A stretch of DNA of 64,000 nt, from assembly GCF_014206975.1 (NCBI RefSeq), contig NZ_JACHOU010000001.1, positions 62,001 through 126,000 on the forward strand. The letters are read 5' to 3'. A program made the position numbers and the translations under genes. Origin of the DNA: Aminobacter aganoensis. GTDB lineage: Bacteria; Pseudomonadota; Alphaproteobacteria; Rhizobiales; Rhizobiaceae. Below, one piece after another: positions 30,498-39,835 of the stretch (position 1 is the first letter of the stretch; each line of letters begins with the position of its first letter). The notes beneath the pieces are model-generated. The model was given only the letters and a program-made list of their open reading frames with translations. It ran no database searches and was not told where the DNA came from.

Positions 30498-31508
30498 ATG
30501 ATCCAGAAAAACTGGCAGGAACTGATCAAGCCGAACAAGATCGAGTTCTCGTCCAAGAAGAAGACGCTGACCACGCTCGTCGCCGAGCCGCTTGAGCGTG
30601 GCTTCGGCCTGACGCTCGGCAATGCGCTCCGTCGCGTGCTGCTGTCGTCGCTTCGCGGCGCTGCCGTGACCGCGGTGCAGATCGACGGCGTGCTGCATGA
30701 GTTCTCTTCGATCGGCGGCGTTCGTGAAGACGTCACCGACATCGTGCTCAACATCAAGGAAATCGCCATCCGCATGGAAGGCGACGGCCCGAAGCGCATG
30801 GTCGTTCGCAAGCAGGGCCCCGGTGCCGTGCTCGCCGGCGACATCCAGACGGTCGGCGACGTCGAGATCCTGAACCCCGATCACGTCATCTGCACGCTCG
30901 ACGAGGGCGCGGAGATCCGTATGGAGTTCACCGTCGACACCGGCAAGGGCTACGTCCCGGCTGAGCGCAACCGCGCAGAAGACGCTCCGATCGGTCTTAT
31001 CCCGGTCGACAGCCTCTACTCGCCGGTCAAGAAGGTTTCTTACAAGGTCGAGAACACCCGCGAGGGACAGGTTCTGGACTACGACAAGCTGACCATGACC
31101 ATCGAGACCGACGGTTCGATCACCGGCGAGGACGCAGTGGCTTTCGCTGCTCGCATCCTGCAGGACCAGCTTGCCCTGTTCGTCAACTTCGACGAGCCGC
31201 AGAAGGAAGTTGCAGCCGAGGCCGTCACCGAGCTCGCCTTCAACCCGGCGCTGCTCAAGAAGGTCGACGAGTTGGAGCTTTCGGTCCGTTCGGCCAACTG
31301 CCTCAAGAACGACAACATCGTTTACATCGGCGACCTGATCCAGAAGACGGAAGCAGAAATGCTGCGTACGCCGAACTTTGGCCGCAAGTCGCTCAACGAG
31401 ATCAAGGAAGTTCTGGCCGCAATGGGCCTGCACCTCGGTATGGAAGTGCAGGACTGGCCGCCGGAAAACATCGAAGACCTCGCCAAGCGATACGAAGATC
31501 AGTACTGA
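30498..31508 (+). CDS. rpoA: DNA-directed RNA polymerase subunit alpha
   Basis: The product is 336 aa. The N-terminal domain (about 1-235) dimerises and assembles beta and beta prime ([17 protein letters not shown] helix). A linker leads to the C-terminal domain (about 250-320), which binds UP elements and activators and includes [14 protein letters not shown]. The ATG at 30498 has GGAAGGAAGCGA upstream. Confidence 0.99.
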   Translation: MIQKNWQELIKPNKIEFSSKKKTLTTLVAEPLERGFGLTLGNALRRVLLSSLRGAAVTAVQIDGVLHEFSSIGGVREDVTDIVLNIKEIAIRMEGDGPKRMVVRKQGPGAVLAGDIQTVGDVEILNPDHVICTLDEGAEIRMEFTVDTGKGYVPAERNRAEDAPIGLIPVDSLYSPVKKVSYKVENTREGQVLDYDKLTMTIETDGSITGEDAVAFAARILQDQLALFVNFDEPQKEVAAEAVTELAFNPALLKKVDELELSVRSANCLKNDNIVYIGDLIQKTEAEMLRTPNFGRKSLNEIKEVLAAMGLHLGMEVQDWPPENIEDLAKRYEDQY

Positions 31509-31534
31509 GACGACCTAGTCGAGCATGGTTCCGA

Positions 31535-31553
31535 GGACCGGATATTCCGGTCC
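31535..31553 (+). promoter_or_regulatory. hairpin between rpoA and rplQ
   Basis: A perfect 8-bp stem GGACCGGA/TCCGGTCC has a 3-base TAT loop. A second, AGAGGCC-GT-GGCCTCT, lies at 31576-31591. Neither has a T-tract. They are probably RNA-processing or protective structures. Confidence 0.4.
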
Positions 31554-31617
31554 GACGGCCTTGCGGAAAACCATCAGAGGCCGTGGCCTCTTGAACAACT
31601 GAAGAAGGAAAAGAGCC

Positions 31618-32046
31618 ATGCGTCACGGTTTCAAAGGCCGTCGCTTCGCCCGCAGCGTAAGCCACCGCAAGTCCATGTTCGCCAACCTCTCGGTCTCGCT
31701 GATCGAGCACGAGCAGATCGTGACCACGCTCGAAAAGGCGAAGGACCTGCGTCCGATCGTCGAGAAGCTGGTGACGCTCGGCAAGCGTGGCGACCTGCAT
31801 GCCCGCCGCCAGGTGATCGCCCAGATCGGCAACGAGAACGTCGTGAAGCGTCTGTTCGACGTCGTCGCGCCGCGTTATGCCACCCGCAACGGCGGCTACC
31901 TGCGCATCATGAAGGCCGGCTTCCGCCGCGGCGACAACGCCGCGATGGCTGTCATCGAGTTCGTCGATCGCGACACTTCGGCCAAGGGCGCCGGCGACCG
32001 CGCCCGCCTGGAAGCCGAAGCTGTCAACGAAGCTGAAGCTGCATAA
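31618..32046 (+). CDS. rplQ: 50S ribosomal protein L17
   Basis: The product is 142 aa, starting [21 protein letters not shown]17 is at the tunnel-exit rim. A C-terminal Ala/Glu-rich extension (about 120-142) is common in alphaproteobacteria. It is the last gene of the ribosomal supercluster, 25 bases before a strong terminator. Confidence 0.99.
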   Translation: MRHGFKGRRFARSVSHRKSMFANLSVSLIEHEQIVTTLEKAKDLRPIVEKLVTLGKRGDLHARRQVIAQIGNENVVKRLFDVVAPRYATRNGGYLRIMKAGFRRGDNAAMAVIEFVDRDTSAKGAGDRARLEAEAVNEAEAA

Positions 32047-32071
32047 GCGTTCCGCATCGTTTTATGAACCG

Positions 32072-32099
32072 AAGGGGCCCTCGTGGCCCCTTTTGTTTT
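32072..32099 (+). terminator. rho-independent terminator of the ribosomal supercluster
   Basis: The stem AAGGGGCC (32072-32079) / GGCCCCTT (32085-32092) with a CTCGT loop is followed by TTGTTTT. It marks the end of the alpha operon. Confidence 0.9.
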
Positions 32100-32262
32100 G
32101 GGCGGGTGGTCTGGCCTGCTTTCCCGGCCACGGCGGAGTTTCAGCTCTTCTTCCGCAACTGGGGCCAACCAAGCGGAAATAACCGCTTTTCGCGCCGGTC
32201 CAGCCTTTCAATTTGCACAATCGTCGCGACAATGGCGCCAACTATGCGTTGGAGGATTCGCC

Positions 32263-33744
<1,482 letters not shown>

Positions 33745-33818
33745 TTGTTGCAGGATCGTGCGTGGACAAGGGGCTGCCGCATGCGACGCGGCAGCCGGAT
33801 CGCCGGGAGGCTGACGTC

Positions 33819-35120
33819 TTGAGTTCCCTTTTCGACGAGGCCGTGCCCCGGCCGCTGGCCGAAACGCTGCGTCCGCAACGCATCGGCGAGGTCATCGGCC
33901 AGGACCATCTGCTTGGTCCCGACGGCCCCATCGGTCGCATGATCAAGTCTCGAAAGGTATCCTCCTTCATCCTTTGGGGACCGCCCGGCGTCGGCAAGAC
34001 GACCATCGCCCGGCTGGTCGCCAAGGAAGTCGGCCTCGACTTCGTGCAGCTCTCGGCGGTGCTGTCCGGTGTCGCCGACCTGCGCAAGGTCATCGATGCC
34101 GCCAAGCAGCTGCGGAGCGGAGCAGGGCGGCAGACCGTGGTCTTCGTCGACGAGCTGCATCGCTTCAACCGCACGACCCAGGATGCCCTGCTGCCGCATG
34201 TCGAGGACGGCACGATCGTGTTGATCGGCGCGACGACCGAAAACCCGAGCTTCAGCCTGGTGGCGGCCCTGCTGTCACGCGCCAAGGTCTACACGCTCAA
34301 GCGCTTCGAAAAGGAAGACCTCGCCATTCTGGCCGAGCGTGCCGAAGCGCATTCCGGCAAGAAGCTGCCGCTCGATCCGTCCGCACGCGACACGCTGCTG
34401 ACGATGGCGGACGGCGACGGGCGTTACCTGATCGGCCTCTGCGAGGAGTTGCTGGCGCTGCCCGACGGCACGATGCTGGACGTGGCCGCCCTTGCCGAAG
34501 CCGTCCAGAAGCGGGCACCGGTCTACGACAAGGGGCAGGAGGAGCACTACAACCTGCTGAGCTGCTTCCATAAGAGTCTGCGCGGCAGCGACGTGCAGGC
34601 AGCCCTTTATTGGGCTGCGCGCATGGTCGTCGGCGGCGAGGACCCCGGAACGATTTTTCGCCGGCTGGCCTGTGCCGCTTCGGAAGACGTCGGCATGGCA
34701 GACCCGCAGGCGATGCCGCAGGTCGTGGCTGCCTGGACCGCTTTCGAGCGGGTAGGCTGGCCGGAAGGCCGGCTGTTCATGGCGCAGGCGATCACCTATG
34801 TCGCCACCGCACCCAAGTCGAACGCTTCCTACATGGGCTTCAACCAGGCCATCGCCCTGGCCCAGCAGACCGGGTCGCTGGCGCCGCCGAAGCACATCCT
34901 GAATGCGCCGACCAAGCTGATGAAGGAGCTCGGCTACCACGAAGGCTACCGGTACGACCACGACTATCCCGACGCCTTCTCGGGCCAGGAGTTCATGCCC
35001 GACCAGCTCGCCGGTGCCAACCGGCCGGATTTCTACACGCCGAACGAACGTGGCTTCGAGCGCGATATCAAGAAGCGCCTCGACTACTGGAACAAGCGGC
35101 GCCACGACCGCGAGGATTAG
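33819..35120 (+). CDS. rarA: replication-associated recombination protein RarA (MgsA)
   Basis: The product is 433 aa from a TTG at 33819, which has GGGAGG eight bases upstream; residues then read LSSLFDEAVPRPLAETLRPQ, the usual family start. An in-frame GTG at 33762 is possible but has no such site. The AAA+ core has Walker A GPPGVGKTT and Walker B VVFVDELHRF; a C-terminal tetramerisation domain follows (YMGFNQAIA, YHEGYRYDHDYPD). RarA acts at stalled replication forks. It follows degQ-like closely. Confidence 0.95.
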   Translation: MSSLFDEAVPRPLAETLRPQRIGEVIGQDHLLGPDGPIGRMIKSRKVSSFILWGPPGVGKTTIARLVAKEVGLDFVQLSAVLSGVADLRKVIDAAKQLRSGAGRQTVVFVDELHRFNRTTQDALLPHVEDGTIVLIGATTENPSFSLVAALLSRAKVYTLKRFEKEDLAILAERAEAHSGKKLPLDPSARDTLLTMADGDGRYLIGLCEELLALPDGTMLDVAALAEAVQKRAPVYDKGQEEHYNLLSCFHKSLRGSDVQAALYWAARMVVGGEDPGTIFRRLACAASEDVGMADPQAMPQVVAAWTAFERVGWPEGRLFMAQAITYVATAPKSNASYMGFNQAIALAQQTGSLAPPKHILNAPTKLMKELGYHEGYRYDHDYPDAFSGQEFMPDQLAGANRPDFYTPNERGFERDIKKRLDYWNKRRHDRED

Positions 35121-35156
35121 GCCGGCATTCGTCTGCCTGATGGTTACGGAATTATT

Positions 35157-35181
35157 ATTGCAAAAAAATGCAATTATGCAT
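35157..35181. promoter_or_regulatory. AT-rich inverted repeats, likely BigR operator/promoter
   Basis: Two overlapping inverted repeats lie in an AT island: ATTGCA-N6-TGCAAT (35157-35174) and ATGCA-ATTA-TGCAT (35168-35181). A weak promoter, TTGCAA-N17-TATCTG (35158-35186), overlaps them. BigR repressors are known to bind an AT-rich imperfect palindrome over the promoter of their own operon. The site is about 74-98 bases upstream of the first operon gene. Confidence 0.5.
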
Positions 35182-35254
35182 ATCTGGTCGTAGAAGGCCG
35201 CGCGAGACCCCATTGGGCAGGCGGCAGTCCGTGGCGATTTCGAGAGGATGTGCG

Positions 35255-35674
35255 ATGATCAAGGTAACCGACAAACTCTGGGTCTCGGGCCAGCCAACCG
35301 ACGCCGACGTGATCGCGGCCGGTGAGGCCGGCATCCGCAAGGTCATCAACAACCGTCCCGAGCATGAGGATCCGACCCAGCCGAGCATGGCCGAAGCTGC
35401 CGAGCGCGCAGCGCGGGCGGGCATGGACTTCGTCAACATCCCGGTCGCGCCGGGGCGCTACACGCTGGAGGCTGTGCGCGCCTTCCAGAAGGCCGTGGCC
35501 GAGGCGCAGGGACCAGTTTTCGCTCATTGCAAGGGCGGCACGCGCTCGGCCACCCTGTGGGCGATCGGCGAAGTGCTCGACAACAGGATGTCGGTTGACG
35601 AACTCGACGCGGTCGGCCAGCGGCTCGGCATCAATTTTGCCGGCGCCAAGGATTGGCTGCGCAGCAATTCCTGA
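35255..35674 (+). CDS. DUF442 phosphatase-fold sulfurtransferase (Blh N-terminal-domain homologue)
   Basis: The product is 139 aa from the ATG at 35255 (GAGAGG upstream), reading MIKVTDKLWVSGQP. The active loop is HCKGGTR with C92, a C-x4-R arrangement like rhodaneses on a dual-specificity-phosphatase fold. In Agrobacterium and Xylella the same domain forms the N-terminal part of the bifunctional sulfurtransferase/dioxygenase Blh. Here it is a separate gene, 30 bases before the dioxygenase gene. Sulfur transfer between persulfide carriers is inferred. Confidence 0.8.
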   Translation: MIKVTDKLWVSGQPTDADVIAAGEAGIRKVINNRPEHEDPTQPSMAEAAERAARAGMDFVNIPVAPGRYTLEAVRAFQKAVAEAQGPVFAHCKGGTRSATLWAIGEVLDNRMSVDELDAVGQRLGINFAGAKDWLRSNS

Positions 35675-35704
35675 CTTTCGAACCGGATCACGGTGGGGCT
35701 TGCC

Positions 35705-36586
35705 ATGACTCTGAAACCCGAAGTGACCGCATTTTACGATCCTCGGACTTTCTCGGTGCAGTATGTCGTCGCCGATCCGGCCTCGAAGAGGTGCGCGATC
35801 ATCGATCCCGTGCTCGATTTCGACGAGAAATCGGGCTCGACGGCGACAACGAATGCCGACCGCATCCTCGACTTCATCGAGGAACAGGGGCTGACCGTCG
35901 AGTGGATCCTCGACACCCACCCGCATGCCGACCATTTCTCCGCGGCTCGCTATCTCAAGTCGAAGACGGGTGCGCCGACGGCCATTGGCGCGCGCATCGT
36001 CGACGTCCAGAAGCTCTGGAAGGCCATCTACAACTGGCCCGAGCTGAGCGAGGACGGCTCGCAATGGGACAGGCTTTTCGCTGAGGGCGAGACTTTCTCC
36101 ATTGGCGAACTGAAAGGGCGTGTGCTGTTTTCGCCGGGGCACACCTTGGCCTCGATCACCTATGTGGTCGGCGATGCCGCTTTCATCCACGACACGTTGT
36201 TCATGCCAGACAGCGGCACAGCCCGTGCCGATTTCCCCGGTGGCAGCGCCAAGCGGCTCTGGCAGTCGATCCAGGAAATCCTGACGCTGCCCGACGACAC
36301 GCGCCTGTTCACCGGGCACGACTACCAGCCGGGCGGGCGCCAGCCGCAATGGGAAAGCACCGTCGCCGAGCAGAAGGCGCGCAATACGCACATCTCGAAG
36401 CTTTTGACCGAGGCGGATTTCGTCGCCGTACGGGAGGCGCGCGACAGGACGCTGCCGATGCCGAAGCTCATCCTGCATGCGCTGCAGATCAACATCAATG
36501 GCGGACGCTTGCCGGAGCCCGAAGCCAACGGCAAGCGTTACCTGAAGTTCCCGCTCGACGCCCTGCAGGGCGCAAACTGGGGGTAG
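35705..36586 (+). CDS. ETHE1-like persulfide dioxygenase (Blh C-terminal-domain homologue)
   Basis: The product is 293 aa. The metallo-beta-lactamase motif is H72-P-H74-A-D76-H77; H146 (SPGHT) and D163 (FIHD) complete the usual site. The PDSGTARADFPGG stretch and TGHDY are typical of persulfide dioxygenases rather than glyoxalase II. It should oxidise glutathione persulfide to sulfite using mononuclear iron. The ATG at 35705 has GGTGGGG six bases upstream; a GTG at 35693 is inside that site. It is followed 4 bases later by bigR. Confidence 0.85.
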   Translation: MTLKPEVTAFYDPRTFSVQYVVADPASKRCAIIDPVLDFDEKSGSTATTNADRILDFIEEQGLTVEWILDTHPHADHFSAARYLKSKTGAPTAIGARIVDVQKLWKAIYNWPELSEDGSQWDRLFAEGETFSIGELKGRVLFSPGHTLASITYVVGDAAFIHDTLFMPDSGTARADFPGGSAKRLWQSIQEILTLPDDTRLFTGHDYQPGGRQPQWESTVAEQKARNTHISKLLTEADFVAVREARDRTLPMPKLILHALQININGGRLPEPEANGKRYLKFPLDALQGANWG

Positions 36587-36590
36587 CGAC

Positions 36591-36941
36591 ATGGCCGAGG
36601 GACCGCAGCCGGTTTCCGATTTGCTCGACCGGGCAGGAGAGGCATCGGAATTCCTGAAGAAGCTCGCCAATCCGAACCGGCTGATGATCGCCTGCGCGCT
36701 CGTCGAAGGCGAGCGCTCGGTGCGTGAACTGGAAGATGGCCTCGGTATCAGGCAACCCGGCCTGTCGCAACAACTCGCCGAGTTGCGCGATGCCGGCCTG
36801 ATCGTCGGCCGCAAGCAATCGAAATCCGTTTTCTACCGCCTCGCAGACGAGCGGGTGAGGGCTGTCGTCTCGCTGCTCTACACGTTGTTTTGCGATCCGA
36901 ACGGCGACGGCAAGCTACGCCAGGCGGCACAGGCCCGATGA
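36591..36941 (+). CDS. bigR: BigR-type ArsR-family sulfide-responsive repressor
   Basis: The product is 116 aa with a winged helix-turn-helix (about 20-85; recognition helix QPGLSQQLAELRDAGL). Its only two cysteines, C35 and C101, are 66 residues apart, exactly the spacing of the sensor pair C42/C108 of characterised BigR, which forms a disulfide or polysulfide bridge and releases DNA. The gene is inside the operon it probably controls, 4 bases after the dioxygenase gene. Confidence 0.85.
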   Translation: MAEGPQPVSDLLDRAGEASEFLKKLANPNRLMIACALVEGERSVRELEDGLGIRQPGLSQQLAELRDAGLIVGRKQSKSVFYRLADERVRAVVSLLYTLFCDPNGDGKLRQAAQAR

Positions 36942-36953
36942 CAAGGCAAAGAC

Positions 36954-37382
36954 ATGACTGAGTTTACCCCCATCGCCTCCACCGTCGGCGGCGTCCTGAT
37001 CGGGCTTTCGGCTGTCCTGCTGATGGCCTGGGAAGGGCGCATTGCCGGCATCAGCGGCATTGCCGCGCGCCTGTTGCCACCCTATCTCGACGGCGCCTTC
37101 CGTTCTCGACTCGGCTTTGTTATCGGTCTGGTCGCCGGACCGCTGGCCTATGCCGCCGTGAGCGGCACGGACGTGGTCCAGACCGTCTCCTCGAACCTGC
37201 CGCTGATGGCGCTTGCCGGTCTGCTCGTCGGCTTCGGCTCGGTCTACGGCAATGGCTGCACCAGCGGCCACGGCGTTTGCGGTCTGTCGCGTCTTTCGCT
37301 GCGCTCGCTCGTGGCGACGCTCACCTTCATGGCCACGGCCTTCGCCACCGTCTTTGCCGTTCGGCACGTGCTGGGGGTCTGA
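36954..37382 (+). CDS. YeeE/YedE (PmpA-type) membrane protein, first half
   Basis: The product is 142 aa with four hydrophobic segments. It has the YeeE motif [12 protein letters not shown] near residues 100-111, with two cysteines. YeeE-family proteins carry thiosulfate or related sulfur species across the inner membrane via cysteine relay. It pairs with the next gene, 2 bases away, to make a full-length two-half transporter as in bigR operons elsewhere. Confidence 0.85.
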   Translation: MTEFTPIASTVGGVLIGLSAVLLMAWEGRIAGISGIAARLLPPYLDGAFRSRLGFVIGLVAGPLAYAAVSGTDVVQTVSSNLPLMALAGLLVGFGSVYGNGCTSGHGVCGLSRLSLRSLVATLTFMATAFATVFAVRHVLGV

Positions 37383-37384
37383 TC

Positions 37385-37813
37385 ATGTCCTTCGCAGTCA
37401 ATCTCGCGCTCGGCCTGCTCTTCGGTATTGGCCTTGTGGTTTCGGGAATGTCGGATCCGGCCAAGGTGCTGAACTTCCTCGACCTGCCCGGCACCTGGGA
37501 TCCATCGTTGGCCTTCGTCATGGGCGGCGCCGTCGTCACCGCCTTCCTTGGCTATCGCCTTGTCTTGAGGCAGCCCAAGCCGCTGGCGAGCGCGTCGTTT
37601 CATGTGCCGACGAACACATCCATCGACAGCAAGCTGCTTGTAGGGGCGGCAATCTTCGGCATCGGTTGGGGTCTTGGCGGGTTCTGTCCAGGTCCGGCGC
37701 TGACTGCCGTGAGCATGGGCGCTGTCGGCACCTATGCCTTCGTGCCGATGATGTTTCTCGGCATGTGGCTGGCACGAATGATGGCGGCACGCAGGGTTGC
37801 GGCGTCCGCCTGA
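37385..37813 (+). CDS. YeeE/YedE (PmpB-type) membrane protein, second half
   Basis: The product is 142 aa from the ATG at 37385 with four hydrophobic segments. The cysteine motif is GGFCPGPAL near residues 100-108. GGGGGT lies just upstream. It completes the paired YeeE transporter and is the last gene of the sulfide operon; the methyltransferase gene converges on it after 22 bases with no visible terminator. Confidence 0.85.
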   Translation: MSFAVNLALGLLFGIGLVVSGMSDPAKVLNFLDLPGTWDPSLAFVMGGAVVTAFLGYRLVLRQPKPLASASFHVPTNTSIDSKLLVGAAIFGIGWGLGGFCPGPALTAVSMGAVGTYAFVPMMFLGMWLARMMAARRVAASA

Positions 37814-37835
37814 TTTCGTTTCCGGCCAGCGCCTG

Positions 37836-38471
37836 TCAGGTCCGCTTGCGGAAGGTGCCGAACTGGAATTGCTGCACGCTGCCCCATGGCGTCCTGTGCT
37901 CGTGGCGACGGCTGTCGAGCAATACGAAGTCGTCGCCCAGAAGCTTGCCGATGCTGTCGGCATCGTGCCGGACGATCGGCAGGCCGCTGCATTTCTCGGG
38001 CCCGTCCGGGGCAAAGGTGCCGATGATCGCATGGCCGCCGGCCACGAGCGCACCATTGAGGGCTGACACATAGGCCGCCTGGTCGGCCGGATCGGTCAGG
38101 AAGTGGAAAGCGGCGCGGTCGTGCCAGACGTCGTAACGTCGCTCCGGCCGCCACGCAGTCACGTCCGAGCATATCCAGTGGACGTTTTGCGCCGCAGCAC
38201 CAAGCCGCTCCTTGTCCGCATCGAGCGCGGCCTGTGAGATATCCAGCACCGAGATGTCGCCGAACCCCTGGCCGAGCAATGCGTCGACCAGATGCGAAGC
38301 GCCGCCGCCGATGTCGATGATCGCCGATGACGGCTTGGCGCCGGCGAGCCCGAGCAACGTCAGCGACGGTTCGGGCGTCTGTTGAAACCAACTGACGTCG
38401 GTTTCCGCCTTGGTGCCGTAGATGTTGTCCCAGTGGGATGTGCGTGCGTCGGTCAAGGAATGATGCTCCAC
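37836..38471 (-). CDS. class I SAM-dependent methyltransferase
   Basis: The product is up to 211 aa. The SAM motif I is IIDIGGGASHLVDALL, followed by an acidic end of beta-2 (VLDISQAALD) and a motif-IV-like WHDRAAFHFL. Substrate unknown. The longest start is GTG at 38471, but a TTG at 38456 has GGAG nine bases upstream and gives MTDARTSHWDNIYGTK, so the shorter form may be real. A GCTCCA-N6-TGGAGC repeat (38465-38482) covers the start region. The gene diverges from the sugar operon. Confidence 0.8.
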   Translation of the reverse strand: MEHHSLTDARTSHWDNIYGTKAETDVSWFQQTPEPSLTLLGLAGAKPSSAIIDIGGGASHLVDALLGQGFGDISVLDISQAALDADKERLGAAAQNVHWICSDVTAWRPERRYDVWHDRAAFHFLTDPADQAAYVSALNGALVAGGHAIIGTFAPDGPEKCSGLPIVRHDADSIGKLLGDDFVLLDSRRHEHRTPWGSVQQFQFGTFRKRT

Positions 38472-38545
38472 TCTGTTGGAGCAGCCTAACGCTGGAACGG
38501 GGCAGTGGCCAAGCTCCCTGGCGTGTGGTGATGGCTGAAATAGTC

Positions 38546-38578
38546 TTGACCTCGGTCAATGCATGAAATATATTTCAT
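38546..38578 (+). promoter_or_regulatory. promoter and operator of the carbohydrate operon
   Basis: TTGACC (38546-38551), 17 bases, TATATT (38569-38574): five of six matches in each box. The -10 lies inside a perfect 16-bp palindrome ATGAAATATATTTCAT (38563-38578), and the -35 is one arm of TTGACC-TC-GGTCAA (38546-38559). A repressor bound at the palindrome would block RNA polymerase. The SorC/DeoR-type regulator encoded at 42395 is the obvious candidate. The first gene starts about 150 bases downstream. Confidence 0.7.
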
Positions 38579-38726
38579 ATAGTGAATTTTATTGACATCA
38601 CGCCGCAAGGCTGCAATTCTTACTGTCACCGGGCTTCGGGAGGAAGTTCGGACAATCAATCCATATGGCACAGCACTTCAGGTGTTGGCGAAGGTCATTG
38701 ATCTGGCTTCGGCCAAGGGAGGGAAC

Positions 38727-39755
38727 TTGCGTAGATTTCTGAGCACTTTCGCGGCCGCGGCCGCACTCTCGACCATTCTCGGCGCGGGCCATGCCCAGGC
38801 GGCCGAAAACCCGTTCAAATGCGCGCCCGGTGAAAAATACGTCATGAACGTCATGGTGTCGGGCGTCGAATACTGGTTCCCGGTCTACGAGATGTTCAAG
38901 CAGGCCGGCCAGCAGTTCGGCTGCGAGACGGCCTATACCGGCACGCCGGAATATGACGTCAACAAGCAGATCGCCACCTTCGACCAGGCGCTGGCCCAGA
39001 AGCCGGCCGGCATCTTGGTGCACCCGATGAACTCCGATCCGTTCATCGAGCCGATCAATCGTGCCATCGAGCAGGGCACGGCCGTCGTCACCTTCGCCGC
39101 CGACTCGCCCAATTCCAAGCGCGTCTCCTTCATCACCTCGGACAACCTGGCCGAAGGCACCTATGCCGCCGATGCGGTTGCCAAGGCGATGGACGGCAAG
39201 GGCGAATACGCCGTGCTCGAAAACCCCGGCCAGGACAACCACGACAAGCGCGTCAACGCCTTCGTCGCCCGCATGGAAGCCAAGTGGCCCGACATGAAGC
39301 TGGTCGGCCGCGCTGCCTCGAACCAGGATCCGACCAAGGCCTATCAGGCCGTTCTCAGCCTCGCACAGGCGCACCCCGACCTCGGCGCCGTGTTCATGCC
39401 TGAAGCCAATTCGGCCATCGGCGCGGCCCAGGCGGCCAAGGAAGGCGGCGGCAAGATCAAGGTCATGCTCGCCGACGTCAACGCCAAGATCCTCGACATG
39501 ATCAAGGCCGGCGAGATCTACGGCTCGGTCAACCCCAACCAGGGCATGCAGGGCTACATGGGCTTCATGCTGCTGTGGCTGGCCAAGCATCCCGAACTGA
39601 TCGATCCGATGAACGACACCAAGCGTTCGGGTGCCAACGGCATGAGCGTGCCCTTCGTCGACAACGGCTTCTCCATCGTGACAGCCGAAAACGCCGACGA
39701 CTTCTACTGGGACAAGTATCTCAAGCGCCGCGGCACCAAGGGCATCGAGGAATAG
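38727..39755 (+). CDS. ribose-type ABC transporter, periplasmic sugar-binding protein
   Basis: The product is 342 aa from a TTG at 38727 with AGGGAGG close upstream. This gives a textbook signal peptide (MRRFLSTFAAAAALSTILGA, cleavage after AQA). The mature part has the Peripla_BP_4 pattern of ribose/galactose-type binding proteins (ILVHPMNSDPFIEPINRAIE; FAADSPNSKR). It captures a sugar or polyol for the importer encoded by the next two genes. The in-frame GTG further upstream would extend past the signal peptide. Confidence 0.9.
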   Translation: MRRFLSTFAAAAALSTILGAGHAQAAENPFKCAPGEKYVMNVMVSGVEYWFPVYEMFKQAGQQFGCETAYTGTPEYDVNKQIATFDQALAQKPAGILVHPMNSDPFIEPINRAIEQGTAVVTFAADSPNSKRVSFITSDNLAEGTYAADAVAKAMDGKGEYAVLENPGQDNHDKRVNAFVARMEAKWPDMKLVGRAASNQDPTKAYQAVLSLAQAHPDLGAVFMPEANSAIGAAQAAKEGGGKIKVMLADVNAKILDMIKAGEIYGSVNPNQGMQGYMGFMLLWLAKHPELIDPMNDTKRSGANGMSVPFVDNGFSIVTAENADDFYWDKYLKRRGTKGIEE

Positions 39756-39789
39756 ATTTCCCCGTCCTTTCATGCCTTGCTGACAGACC

Positions 39790-39810
39790 GCCGGGGCGTC
39801 CTGCCCCGGC
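39790..39810 (+). promoter_or_regulatory. hairpin after the binding-protein gene
   Basis: A perfect 8-bp stem GCCGGGGC/GCCCCGGC with a GTCCT loop fills the 80-base gap before the ATPase gene. Such stems often stabilise the binding-protein mRNA so that it exceeds the membrane components. Confidence 0.6.
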
Positions 39811-39835
39811 ATCGCAGACCCGCAAAGGTTGACCG

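Noticed and set aside
35705-36586. Metallo-beta-lactamase (antibiotic resistance) or glyoxalase II
   Set aside because: The HxHxDH fold is shared, but the DUF442 neighbour, bigR, the YeeE pair and the ETHE1-like motif pattern fit persulfide dioxygenase.
35255-36586. Frameshifted single blh gene
   Set aside because: Each part has its own start and ribosome-binding site, and a clean stop and 30-base gap separate them, so two genes are more likely than a frameshift.
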